From contig JAFMOC010000077.1 of assembly GCA_019802505.1 (NCBI GenBank), forward strand, positions 1,127,501 to 1,191,500: a DNA stretch of 64,000 nt. The letters run 5' to 3'. Positions 14,069 through 25,495 of the stretch are shown here, one piece after another. The notes under the pieces were generated by a model, which did no database searches, was not told the DNA's origin, and saw nothing but the letters and a program-made list of their open reading frames with translations. Made by a program: the position numbers and the translations under genes. The stretch is from Corydoras sp. C115. Its lineage: Eukaryota > Chordata > Actinopteri > Siluriformes > Callichthyidae. Each line of letters begins with the position of its first letter. The stretch's first letter is position 1.

Positions 14069-17060
14069 GTATGTCACATTATCAACTTTAAAAAAATGTA
14101 TATAATGCTGAAAATGTAATTGCATGATGAACAGTATTTATTCACAAAGCCACACCTCCTGACTGTTGGCTGAAGGTAGAGTGATGTCAGTCAATTGCAT
14201 TGAAATTCAAAGGAAATCATCTGAATATGAATTTTAATCCACAATAAATGAACTTAAACTTTATTTAACTTAAAATACTTCGCTCTAAATAAATATGTCT
14301 ATATCAAAAATATAAAAGTTATAACTATGGACATGCTGCAAAAAAAATGAATAAAAATGGTTTCCACAAAAGTAAAAATAACAAATCAAAACATTTTTTT
14401 CTTTGCTCTTGGGCCGTTTTTAAAAATTAACTTGAACTTTACATATTCTTAAAATATTTCTGCTCTCCATAAAAATGTTCCTTTTAAAATCATACACATT
14501 TAAAATATTAGCATGTTTTAAAAAAAAAACATATCGCCAGGCCTTTAATGACAATAATAATTAATCAATGTAAAATGAGTTTTGGCCTTGAGCTTGACAC
14601 CTATGCTGTAGAATCCTCAAAGATTTCCTTCCCTGTGGTGGTGCCATGCATGGAAATAAATCCCAGCAGCTCCTCCGTAACACAGATTTGAGTCCACACC
14701 GTGGATGAACACTGACAGCTATGCAGGACCAGACACGTCGGTGCTCTCGTCCACAGCAAGGTTGTACCCGCGGGTGGACAACTCGCCCGGCTTGCAACAG
14801 CGGTCACGTCCTCCAAACTGGAGCGCTCAAAGATGTCATTAGCACCAAAACAACAGGAGGGCATTATGGGATTTGTACTATTAGCGGTAAATAGCACTGC
14901 TGTATAATACTGGCGGTCCAGCTCCAAAAGTAATTTAATATTGCCTCGTGGGCCAAATATAATTACACTGCTGGACAGGAGTTTAACACCCATGTCTTAG
15001 AACATAAGACAAAAAGCGGGGTGTCCTTACCTATATTAGAATGCTTTTATAAATATAAACTACCTGCTGCCACATAATTGCATCCAGGAGTTTCTCTAAA
15101 ATTGCCAATTAATTGTAGAACATTATCTAATTATGTTGGTTCTTTGCAGTTAGACAGGAATATGATTTGGTCATTTAGCAGACGCTTTTTTCCAAACTTT
15201 AACATGCGTACAATTTTTCATCCTTTTTGTAACAATTTATTTAGAATGCACAAAAAGGCAACTATAAAGTAGCTATACAATGTAATCTGATGGGGCATTC
15301 ATTCAGATCAAAATTCACTTCTTATTTGGTGTTACTGGGAGTCTGATAACACAGACCTGTACTTGTTTCTACCTTAACAACTGTAACAAAAGTGATTAAA
15401 ATAGCTACCACGTCACTCTTTAGTCACTCTCTTACTTTTTTTTTCTTCCTCTGAGATGCAGCAACCTATTTAGACCATATTAGCCGATTCCTCATAGGAG
15501 CTGTTTCCTTAATCACAGGTCTGTGTAGGTGCATTCTGTGTTGTCAGATTTTTAAAATTACATTATGAGCAAGTGGCAAAATGAACGTTTTACTGGATGA
15601 ATGACATGGGGTAATTGGTCAGTCAAATCATATCGTATAGCTATTTTATTGTTTAAAAAGGAAAACTGGCCCAATTTACATTTTCATCTGAAGTTAAAAT
15701 TAAAACAATGTGAAGAATTAGCATCCACATATGGGAGGAATGTAGGACATTGTACTGGCAATTCAGGCTTAAGAGGTATCTTCTTTTAGATACCTTGTCT
15801 AGTACATTTACCTAAAACTTTGCTGCTTGTTCCCGTTTGTTTCGTTACTTTTACACCATCGCTTCCATATAAATTAATTTTCTTACTTTTTAGTGCCCTA
15901 GAGACAAACAAGTACAACCACATCACTGCTACCTACTTCCTACTGGCAGAACGGATCCTGAGAGAGAAGCAGGAGAAGGAGGTGCAGCCCCGCTCCTCCA
16001 GCCCCAGCAACATAAAGGCCCATTTCAGGTAAAGTCCATGGCCTTCCCTGGCTCTAGGCACAGTGTTGGTTGCCTTAAATTTCAGCTGCGGCTTTTAATT
16101 AAAATGCACTCTTAATACATCAAGTGATTAAGCTCTTAAGTATTGAGAGGTTTTATGTTTGCTGAGGTCTATTTTTCTTCCTTTTAGAACAGCAGGCTTC
16201 AGTTAGACCCCCCCCCTCCTCCCCTGTATCTCTATAAGCCTACTTCTGCTCTGTGTCAGGATTTGTCTTGGCCTGTGCAGGAGGACAAACCTCTTATTTT
16301 GTGCCTTGGCTGCTGAGTCCTGTACAAAGTGTCAAATGTGTTTAAAGACTGTGAAATTGGTTTGGTATGACCTACAAAAAGCAAGATTCTACATGTTTGA
16401 AGTATTCATAATCAATTTCCTAATATTGTTTTGCTAGATTGCACAGTTTGTATTTAACAGCATGATACTAAAATAAGTACATGCCTTAGAGGCATGCAAA
16501 AGACTCTGGTCTGTGTGGCCCCTCCCTCCTTCCGTTTTCTTTCATCCAGATTTGGCATTTTGGCTTTTACTCTACACTGCTATGTAACTGTAGTGCTCTG
16601 TTTGTTTTGTGGTATTTCTGATAATGGTTCTGCTGAAGCTATGACAACACATGTGGAAGCACATAGCTTTAAAACATGTTCCTTCACTTGCACACAAACC
16701 CATTCCATCGAAATTGTTCTCTGGAGCAAAAATACCTAAATATGTCTGTCAGAGGTTTCTGTGATTCACCACTAGAGGATTTATCCTGAGTTTGTTTAAA
16801 GCTTGGTATGTGAATTGGGTCTGTTTTTTGTCACTCACTTCCTCTATTATGTACGTTCACTGGATTCTCTTAGTGATGTGTTAAAGTGGTCAACTGATGA
16901 AAAACATCTGTTACTATTCAATTAGTACAGAAGTCTAGGACCTGGTTTTTCCTAAGCTCTGCATTGAATTAAACATTTGTTATTGTGGACTGGAGGAAAT
17001 TAAAGCAGAGATATTACATTTTTGACCTATTAGTAGACAAAAATGTTCTGGGACATATTT

Positions 17061-17138
<78 letters not shown>

Positions 17139-17469
17139 CATTCATTATCTTCCGCTTTATCCTATATTAGGGTCGCGGGGGGTTCCCCATGCCCATCCAG
17201 GGGAGAACGTTTCAGGCGCTGGCCAGATACACCCAGGACAGGGCGCCAATCTATCGCTGGGCACACACTCACACACAGACACACTCTATATGGGACAATT
17301 TGGAGAACTCAATTGACTTGATCCATGTTTTTGGACTGTGGGAAACCGGAGAACCCAGAGGAAACCCACACGGGGAGAACATGGAAACTCCACCCAGATT
17401 GGGATTCGAACCAGGAATCCCTAGCGCTGAGAGGCGAACGTGCTAACCACTAAGCCACTGTGCCACCCC

Positions 17470-17509
<40 letters not shown>

Positions 17510-19285
17510 TACTAAGCATTTAGCCATGTGGTTTGAACAGTTGTATGCTTCTGGCTTGCAGGAACAGTTTGCAGATGGTTCTTTCTTGTTTCAGTGTGAC
17601 TGTGCCCAAGTGCACAAAAAAAGAAAGGTCTGTTAAAACATAGTTGTATGACTTTGTATTGAGAAAACCTGACTGGTCTGTACAGAACCTTGACCTCATC
17701 CAACACTTTTAGCATGAACTAGAATGGAGAATGTGAGCCAGGTTTGCTTGTCTCACATCTGTATCTGACCTCACTAATGCTGTTCTGGCCATAAGCATAA
17801 TTTAAATTGACACTCCAAAGCCTTGTAGACTATTTAGAAGTTTGGGATCTCATCACTTAATCTTATAATGATTATTCAATTTTCCCATTTAATAAATTGT
17901 TACTTTTACTCATCACCAGTTCTTAAGACCCTTGATTAATTCTTAAATCTCTTCACAGGCAATCATGGCCTACTAAAATTGACATGCACCAGGACATCGA
18001 GGACAGTCTGGCAGCTTCTGCCATTTCTCATGCAGGGGGGCCACAATCCCCGGCTCGCAGTGCAGAGAACCTGCTGAACGGTCACCGTAACAAGGGGCTT
18101 CTGGACCTGGGACGTCGAGAGGAGACAAGCGAGGCCTGTGGAAGTTCCCCAGGTTACCCTGGCCAGACTACTCCTTTGCCGCCAAATCCACTTAAACCTA
18201 CTGGTGCAGCTGGTCCAGGCACAGCATCAGGAAACCAGAGAACCTGCCTCTTCCGCGTCGAGGAAGATGAGGAGGAAGAGGAGGAGCAGGAACCTTCGCC
18301 TCTCCCCACCCAGGTGATCTTGCGCCGAAAGCCGCCATCTGTCACCAATCGGCTGACGTCACGCAAGAGCGCACCCGTGCTTAACCAGATATTTGAGGAG
18401 GAAGGCGAGTCAGATGAGGATGACTTCGACATGGATGAGAGCCTGCCACCGAAACTGAGTCGCCTCAAGATGAACATGACCTCACCCGGCCCGGTGCAGA
18501 AGCGCTACCATCGACGCAAGAGCCAAGGCCGTGGCTCCAGCTGCTCCAGCTCTGAGACGAGCGACGATGACTCTGAGAGTCACCGCCGCCGCCTCGATAA
18601 AGAGTCAGGCTTCACCTACAACTGGCACCGGAGAGACAGCAGCGAGGGCCCACCTGGAAACTCAGGGGGCAATGGGAATGGAGGTGGCGGAGGCAGCAGT
18701 AGTGGTGGCGGGCAAAGCAAACCTCCTGGAGACAGCAACTCAGGACCAGACAGAAGTAATGGAGGCAGTGGTGAAAGTGGAGCCACAGGACAGGGAGGGG
18801 GCTCTAAAGGACAGGGAAGCCCCTCGAGCTGCTCCAGTGGCAGCAGCAATCCTTCCTCAGGCTCCACACGCAGTGCAGCCCGGAGTGCGGGGGAGTTGGT
18901 GGAGAGTCTTAAACTCATGAGCCTCTGTTTAAGCTCGCAGTTTCGGCAGCGCAATGCTGAACGAGGGGGACGTTTTATCATAGACCCTCAGAGTCTCTCC
19001 AGTGTCCGAGTGCAGGAAAAATCCTCGTGGAAAATGTGCATCGGTTCCAACAGTAGCCTGGAAAATACTCTGAATGTCAGCGGGGGGTTAATGCAACATT
19101 TTCCTGACCAAACCACAGCCATGCTGAATGAACTGGCCCTGGCCAAGGAGAACAACTTAAACTTAAAAGCTAACATGCTTCAGCTACCTCTGTGTGAGAA
19201 AACCATCTCTGTAAACATCCAGAGGAACCCCAGGGACGGGTTACTCTGCACTTCTGCGCAGGCCAGCTGTTGCCAAGTCATATGA
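13856..19285 (+). CDS. SNRK: SNRK, SNF-related serine/threonine kinase, C-terminal two thirds
   Basis: Three exons (13856-14068, 15894-16028, 17959-19285) join in frame to give about 557 residues ending at a TGA. In order they encode the end of the kinase domain (MLQRDPKRRASLEEIESHAW, the subdomain XI arginine region), a UBA domain (EEEHNSIIQRMVLGDIADRE then ALETNKYNHITATYFLLAER), a PSNIKAHFRQSWPTKI linker, an acidic run, the block TSRKSAPVLNQIFEEEGE, a basic and serine-rich stretch (KRYHRRKSQGRGSSCSSSET), a Gly/Ser low-complexity region and the block PLCEKTISVNIQRNP ending in CCQVI. These match the vertebrate SNRK layout. SNRK is an AMPK-related kinase activated by LKB1; the catalytic N-terminus is outside the window. 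The glycine/serine tract looks longer than in mammals. Symbol assignment is very secure. Confidence 0.97.
14390..14997 (-). pseudogene. degenerate hAT-type transposase fragment
   Basis: On the minus strand, broken frames carry two hallmarks of ZBED/GTF2IRD2-like hAT transposases: AVDESTDVSG (about 14710-14755) and, one frame away, TEELLGFISMHGTTTGKEIF (about 14620-14685). A stop and frameshifts lie between them, so it is dead. GGTGTNAANCTC segments on the minus strand near 14600 and 14990 resemble ends of such elements. It lies within a SNRK intron, and the local GC content is higher than in the flanks. The domain call rests on motif recall; the boundaries are approximate. Confidence 0.65.
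15894..16028 (+). CDS. SNRK: SNRK coding exon: rest of UBA domain
   Basis: Acceptor ACTTTTTAG and donor GTAAAG. Reads ALETNKYNHITATYFLLAER, then a charged helix and SSSPSNIKAHF. The last two bases (AG) pair with the G of the next exon to make Arg. 135 bases. Confidence 0.96.
17064..17136 (+). repeat. (TA)n microsatellite
   Basis: About 70 bases of pure TA in the SNRK intron, directly against the 3' tail of a minus-strand SINE. A shorter TA run (17470-17491) followed by CA (17492-17507) lies on the other side. Confidence 0.95.
17137..17469 (-). mobile_element. tRNA-derived SINE, main family, subfamily A
   Basis: Full-length minus-strand copy. The 3' end is ATCATTCATTATCTTCCGC on plus, and the tRNA-like head ends at the GCCACTGTGCCACC complement. 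It has the A states (GAGTTCTCC, GTGTATCT, AATATAGG on its own strand). TA repeats on both sides probably represent its target. Confidence 0.85.
17959..19285 (+). CDS. SNRK: SNRK last coding exon
   Basis: Acceptor CTTCACAG; begins by completing Arg then QSWPTKIDMHQDIEDS. 1327 bases to TGA. It includes the acidic run EEDEEEEEEQE, a Gly/Ser-rich tract (18655-18870) with several G and S runs, the AGELVESLKLMSLCLSSQ block and the C-terminal CEKTISVNIQRNP block. It is markedly more GC-rich than the surrounding introns. The last four residues are CQVI. Confidence 0.97.
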
Positions 19286-21625
19286 CGTAACATCATGTGA
19301 TGGGACCTGATGGTTTGTTGTGGCCATCGCTGCATTTTCGTAGCAACTTGAGATCTCCAGTAGCTGTGTTCCTGACCCCTCCTCCTCCCCTTGTCTTAAT
19401 CATTCTTACAACTTATTTATTGAGTCTTTTGCTCCTGAACCTGTTTTATGAGGTGCCCGCTGCTAGTCCTTTCTTTCAGGGTCACCCTTTTTAGTTTCAG
19501 TCGGAGTTTAAAATTTTGTTTTCTGGCCTCTTTTTTTGATTATTATAAATCTATTTTTAATTCATTTAGAACCACCCTTTCCTTCTAATTTATATCTTTT
19601 AACCACATTTGGTGATGTGAATTACTTGCTCTATTGGCCAATCATTAGAAATATAGATTTTTTTTTATATTTTTTTTTTTATTTTATGACAAAATATTTA
19701 ATAAAGTCATGTGACTTTGACCAAAAAGGTGACACGGAAGCACCTACTAATTAACATGAGCACTTAAAGCTTCAAGATGTTAGTCTAAAAGTTTAAGTTC
19801 AGTAGGGCTGATAAAGCCTTAAATAACAGTACAGTTCTGATTACTGTTTTGATGTCTTAAACCCAACCGACCAATTCCCAGTTCGGTCATGTGTGATCCA
19901 ATAGTTAAAGTTATAGATGGTGTAATGAACCATGTGTAAAGGAATGTATTATAATAATACACTTTTATAATCAGATCGTCTTATTAAATAATAATAATAC
20001 CACACCCCTCCCCTAACAGGCAAATTAAAAGAGCAGTGTGTAGGATTTAGTGACTACTAACGGTGAGATAATAAACAACGGTATATTGTTACCCTCTGAC
20101 CAATATGGTTGCCATGTTGATGCATTGGTTCTATAAACATAAGCAAACACTTGTTTGGTGTCTTTGAAAAAGAATAAAAGGCTCATTACACGCTAAACAT
20201 GTGTGGATACCGGTGAGTCTAGATTAATATGAAAATCAATATGAATACTCCATTTCCGTTAACAAATCACCCTGCATCCTAGACAATGCTGCACCATCAA
20301 GTTCAAAACTTGACCACCCTCATGCCATTGTTTTTTGTGTTTTGTTTTTTCTGCAACATGCTCTTACGATATGAAATAACACTTACATCTCCAACAGTCT
20401 TAAAAATGATGCTGACGGAGCAGAGTGACTGATTAAAGATTAAGCAGTTATGCATGTAAGGTGTTTATCAGAGTCTATGAACCCTGCACCAAGAGGTAAA
20501 AGCAATGAGTTAAAAAAAAAAAAAAGAAAAGAAAAGAAATACTGGCCTTGTACCTCAGAAAAGTTTTATAATATACAAGAAGATTATACTGGATGACGTT
20601 AGATCCAGGAATGTATAAACTTGACTGCTGATTGCTGGAGCTTCTCTGTGTTTACTGCATTCATTGCTTTGAGCTGTAATGAAAACCATTAGGATAATGA
20701 TACCCGGTCGTTCGGCTTTTAAGCATTTAAGACGTGGTATTAGAATGCTCATTTTTGTTCTCATCATGTGTGCAGTGGGAAAGGAATCAGAAGTTGCTGA
20801 ACATCAAATCCCAGTCCACCTGTTCTTACCTTTGTTCTCTGTTTGAGGTTTATGCATTTGTTACTGTATGCATCAGTCTGTAGTAAAGACTGCTCTTGAA
20901 TGATGTCTGTAGGGTATGTAAATACATTTTTAAAAGTTAATCTTTTGAATGGACTGCTGTTGTAATCGCTCCATCGATTGGCGTTACACTTAAGACCCTG
21001 CTGAATTGTCACTGGTTTCATTATTAAACCATAACAACGAGACCACTCCTTCAAAACACGGTCACAAAACATTGGTATTATTAACCGATCACAATCATTC
21101 ACAGTAAAAAGCTATAAATGACCCAGGCTGAAGCTAGGAAGTGAGCAGCAGTCAGAGATTTATAAGGGCATTGGCAATAAGCTATAAGTTGCAGCTATTT
21201 GTAAATATACATATTTTTTTGTTTGTTTTGTTTTATAAGATATACAGCCGAACCGTGGCTCACTTGACCAGAAAAGAATTATCTCGAGTATTTTGTTTTC
21301 TTTTTAATCTGTAAATATGGATGTAAATAAGACACACTGTAGAACCGTAGTGTTGAGCATCTGGTCCATAGCTGTAATATTGCTTCACTTGTCCCAAGTG
21401 TCTCGAGTAAACTTAGCAAAAGGAACCCGTGCTACATCCGAGTCGTTCTCTGTGACGACTGTGTACAGACTGTGTCCTGTACTGATGTTACTCAGCAAAA
21501 AGCGTTCGCGCTCATGCCGCGTATTTACCACCGTTGCGCCATGGACACTGCGAGAAAAGAATGTTACTGGACCAAAATCATGTACCAACTCGAAAAAGAG
21601 AAAAGAATAAATGTTCTGTTGTTGA
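19286..21625 (+). other. SNRK: probable SNRK 3' UTR
   Basis: About 2.3 kb after the SNRK stop with no exon-like structure. An AATAAA at 19700-19705 could give a short form. A second AATAAA at 21606-21611, followed by GT-rich sequence (GTTCTGTTGTTG), fits a distal end. Three TGTAAATA motifs near 21199-21327 look like Pumilio sites, which supports its being UTR. The end point is inferred. Confidence 0.55.
21606..21611 (+). terminator. SNRK: poly(A) signal AATAAA, likely distal SNRK end
   Basis: Canonical hexamer followed within 10-20 bases by GT-rich sequence. An alternative hexamer is at 19700-19705. Confidence 0.45.
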
Positions 21626-22210
21626 AACATGTCATCAGAGGTTCTATCTATAGCTATGTCTAAAGATTAAATGTTGTGAAAAATGGCTTTGAACTTTGAC
21701 TTTGTCTGTCATTTCTGCTGCAGAAGGTTATGGAAGTTACGCATGCCCTGCAACATCAACTAGTGATTCTTCAAAAATGTTTCTATATGTAGCTCTTGTT
21801 TTGACTTGAAGGGAAGAAATGTTAATACATTATATAAATAATTGAGTCAGTTCAGCATTTAAAACAAATATTGTTAAAATGTAATGAATAATATTTTTAA
21901 TGATTTGCCTTTCAGTTGTTGAAACATAAACACTGATAGAACTACTCGGCTACTTCAGTATACAGGATATGGCAGTAAATCAAAACGCAAGTTAAAAATG
22001 ATGATGCCTGGACCTTGGCCTGATGAAATTTCCTCTAACTGGACCCTGCTGAATTCTAATGAAATAGACCCCTGATGTACTGGTTCACTTTAAGTTTTAT
22101 GACATGCATCTGCTGTTCCACCGTTTCAGAGACACCTGCTAATGTCACGTCTATTTCAATCCAGAGATTGAGGAGCGACAACATGTTCCATTTTCATAAA
22201 GTTTGAGGTG

Positions 22211-22610
22211 TAGGGCTGTATTCAACTAAAGATTTTCATAGTCGAATCCGATTCGTCAGATTTTCCCTATAGTCGACTGATAGTCGAATCAGTTAAAATT
22301 TCACCACAATATGGCGCTATAAGCGTAGTTTTTAAAAAAACGATTTTTTAAAATATATTTTACTTGTTTTTCTAACAAAAGAAAACTTTTTTTTTTTTTT
22401 TTTTTTTTCTAGAAATTAGGATGATTTTATTTCACAAAAGGCTATATATATATAACGAAAACAAAGACATTTCATGTAAAAACTAATGCTTAGCAGCAGC
22501 CATGGACACCCCCATGTGGTCAAAATGGTACATTCGACTATGAGGTTCATAGTCGACTACGGTTCTCCAAATCGAATCGTCGAATCAGCGAATATTGCAG
22601 CTCACCCCTA
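22211..22610. mobile_element. non-autonomous hAT-type element, family 1, copy A
   Basis: Starts TAGGGCTG and ends CACCCCTA, flanked by a perfect 8-bp duplication TTGAGGTG (22203-22210 and 22611-22618). The ends are rich in TCGACTA/ATAGTCGA motifs that fold back on each other. There is no open frame of note. The internal poly-T (about 22385-22409) replaces about 90 bases present in copy B at 36215-36664. The 8-bp duplication and TAGGGNTG ends are what hAT elements show. Confidence 0.85.
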
Positions 22611-22618
22611 TTGAGGTG

Positions 22619-22870
22619 ATTTATTTATATAAGGCTTTTTTTACAATAGTACATTGTCTTAAAGCTACTTCTACTGAGTTCCAAGCTTGAACCCCAAAAG
22701 AGAACACCGAAGCAACAGTGGCAAGAAAAAAAAACTCCATTATTGTTGGTTTTTAAGAAAGAAACCTTTGGGAGTTCAGGACTCTGTGAGCAGTTTGTGA
22801 GTGATTCCTCCTGCTTCCTGAACCACTCTTTCTCAATGTCAGCCCAATGAATCATCATGCTGGAATGTGC
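22619..22870 (-). mobile_element. 5'-truncated L2-like LINE 3' end
   Basis: On the minus strand this reads like the 3' UTR of the LINE at 40567-42245: a GGTTTCTTTCTTAAAAACC region, a CTTGCCACTGTTGCTTCGG region and a final TATATAAATAAATCACC tail. It directly follows the 8-bp duplication of the neighbouring hAT element. Confidence 0.6.
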
Positions 22871-23135
22871 CGTCGGTGAAGAAAATCACAGAACGTTGCC
22901 AAACTCTGACCTGATCATTCTGAAATCATCTGAAAAATACACCTCAATGTTCTGGTTCAGAAAATGGCTTTTGATAATATATAGGTTTCAGATTAGTGGC
23001 TCTGCTTCTGCCTCATCTAAAAACATTTCAAATTTAATTTTACCTCATAAACTGATTTTGTATTTCATGGTTAAATGAATCTGCCGGTGTGCAGTTCTAC
23101 CTCGAATCCGAACCTTGTTCACATGATGTAAAAAT

Positions 23136-23472
23136 TAATTCATTATCTCCCGCTTTATCCTCTATTAGGGTCACGGTGGGGTTCCCCATGCCCATCCAGG
23201 GGAGAACGTCTCGGGTGCTGGGCAGATAGACCCAGGACAGTGCGCCAATCCATCGCGAGGCACACACTCACACAGACACACTCTATATGGGGCAATTTGG
23301 AGAATTCAATTGACTTGATCCATGTTTTTGGACTGTGGGCGGAAACCGGAGAACCCGGAGGAAACCCACGCAGACACGGGGAGAACATGGAAACTCCACC
23401 CAGATGGGGATTCGAACCGGGAATCCCTAGTGCTGAGAGGCGAACGTGCTAACCACTAAGCCACCGTGCCAC
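23136..23472 (-). mobile_element. tRNA-derived SINE, main family, subfamily B
   Basis: Full-length minus-strand copy flanked by a perfect 12-bp target duplication TGATGTAAAAAT (23124-23135 and 23473-23484). It has B states for the GAATTC and GTCTATCT sites and for TAGAGG, but keeps CCAAATTG in the middle. Confidence 0.9.
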
Positions 23473-23939
23473 TGATGTAAAAATCTGTCACTAAATTTAA
23501 ATGTTATTTTAGTCAGAGGAACTGGTTTCACAATCTTCTTCCCACTGTGGGTTTAGTGCTGTAACGTACAGTGCCAGAGAAAGTTAAATATGATGCAATG
23601 TGCCACTTGAAGCCACCGGTGCTGAAAGGTTTTCTACCCTGATTTACTACCATCTTCTGTTGCCAGATGTCTCGAGTATCTCAAGCCCCTCGGTGGTATC
23701 CGGGTGCTTGGCCTGCCTGCCTGTGCAGTTTGTTCCAGCTTGTCAATGTCACACAGTATGAATAAGTGAGCGGCATTAGTGTGTGCTGTGCCAGGCCAGG
23801 CAGGGATGAGCTGTGCCCTACTTAACACGCTGATGCCCTTTCACACTGTCCTGATGCTGCACTCAGTGAAGTGCAGACCCTGAACCGCGCTGCAGCCTGA
23901 CTCATCTCATGGAGCACTAGACTGGCTTCAGGCGGTCCT

Positions 23940-25045
23940 TGAATTCCTCAGACCTGCTGACCCTGTCTGATCACCAGTGTGGTTTTAGGTGTGGTCATTC
24001 CACTGAGACTGCATTGCTTTCTGTTATCGACACACTTTAATCTGCCAAAGCTAAATATCAATCCTCTGTCAGATCATCAGATTCTACTGTCCACTCGATT
24101 TGAGCTATTCTGGTACAACACTTTCGATCCTATTTAACAGGAAGTACATTCTAAGGGTCATGGAAGTGTTAAGCAAGTTTCACCAAGTACTCACTGGTGG
24201 TCCTCAGGGTTCTGTACTTGGTCCTCTCCTCTTTTCACTATACACAACGTCACTGAGCACAGTCATTCAGGCACATGGTTTCTCTTACCACTGCTATGCT
24301 GATGACACTCAGCTTCATTTGTCTTTTACCCCTGATGACACCACGATCTCAAATTGGATACCTGCCTCACCAAGATATCTGTTTGGATGAAAGTCCGTCA
24401 TCTCAAATTAAATTTAGCAAAAACAGAGCTTCTCATATTCCCAGCTAAACCCTCAATCCATCATGACCTGACCTTCCAAATTGACGGCTTCACAATCTCT
24501 CCAACCGATTCGGTACGTAACCTTGGTTTCATAATTGACTCACATCTTAAACTCTCTGATCATGTTGTAAAGAAAGAACCTGCAGGCACGGGCAGTTTTT
24601 ATAACATGAAGATCAGACCTTTCTTGACTGAACGTGCTACCCAACTGCTAGTTCAAGCCATTTGGACATTTTTTTGTCATTTGGACATTTAGCAGACGCT
24701 TTTATCCAAAGCGACTTACAAGGTGAGCACAGGGTTCATCACAACATCCCTGGAGCAATGAGATTTAAGGGTCTTGCTCAAGGACCCACATTGGTAACTT
24801 CAGTGGACCTGGGATTTGAACCCCCAACCTTCAGATTGATAGCCCAACGCCCTAACCAATGAGCTACCACGTCCCCCCAAGCCCTCATCCTATCCCGGCT
24901 TCCACAATCAGACCTCTACAACTAATTCAAAACTCTGTAGCATGTCACTCCTTTACTCATTTCGCTCCAATCTCTGGATCTGCCCCCCTTGGGGTGGGTG
25001 TGGGGTGGGGTTCAGGCACTGGGCAGATATACCCAATTTTTATGT
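23940..25045 (+). mobile_element. broken L2-like LINE, reverse transcriptase region
   Basis: Translated pieces in several frames give non-LTR reverse transcriptase motifs: FRCGHSTETALLSVIDT (about 23980-24030), GGPQGSVLGPLLFSLYTTSL, YHCYADDTQL with the YADD catalytic core (about 24290-24310), and LKLNLAKTELLIFPAKPS. Frameshifts, an internal deletion before GGPQGSV and a SINE inserted at 24660-24877 make it dead. LINE sequence resumes after the SINE (IRPLQLIQNSVAC). It lies in the gap between the SNRK and ANO10 ends. Confidence 0.8.
24660..24877 (-). mobile_element. second-family tRNA-derived SINE nested in a LINE
   Basis: On the minus strand it has a tRNA-like head (GTGGTAGCTCATTGGTTAGG, then GGGGGTTCAAATCCC), the body CTTGAGCAAGACCCTTAAAT and the tail AAGTCGCTTTGGATAAAAGC GTCTGCTAAATG. 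CAAGCC on both sides looks like a short target duplication. It splits the reverse transcriptase relic at 23940-25045. Confidence 0.8.
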
Positions 25046-25489
25046 GAAGGAAAAATCTGACTTTAAATAACATGGAGCCTGCACTATGTTTATACATTGT
25101 AAAATATTCAGGTATATGAAAAGTTGTGTAATGTGTGTGTGTGCATAGTGTTATGCTTCAGCTCAGCCTGCTGAACTTTTGAAATAATTATTTCTAAATA
25201 ATTTTGGCAAATCCTGTTTTCAAACAAGTTTTCATGTCAGGGCTCGTAATAAACTTTGAGACTTTGATGCGTCCACAATTGATTTGAATTAATTTGGTAA
25301 CTGTAGGCATTTAAAATAATGTTAATACAGGTTTCCCCAAAAGTTTAAGCTTTTCAACAAATTACTCATCACCATTAATAATCTAAACACTGCCTGGGTT
25401 TGGCTCCTGCAGTTGTTTCTGCTTATAGAGATCACTAAACTACAGGCTCAGACATCATTATACCATATAACAACACTATTGTTTCATTG

Positions 25490-25495
25490 TTTATT
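25490..25495 (-). terminator. ANO10: possible ANO10 poly(A) signal
   Basis: TTTATT on plus (AATAAA on minus), about 620 bases past the ANO10 stop. It is the first canonical hexamer I noticed on that strand; usage is a guess. Confidence 0.25.

Noticed and set aside
17189..17446. Open frames with VFGLWETGEPRG-type proteins recurring at many places
   Set aside because: They are the SINE body translated; the recurrence comes from the repeat, not from a protein family.
18154..18981. Long minus-strand and alternate-frame ORFs opposite the SNRK last exon
   Set aside because: Shadows of the real, GC-rich exon; low-complexity Ser/Pro runs mirror the SNRK coding triplets.
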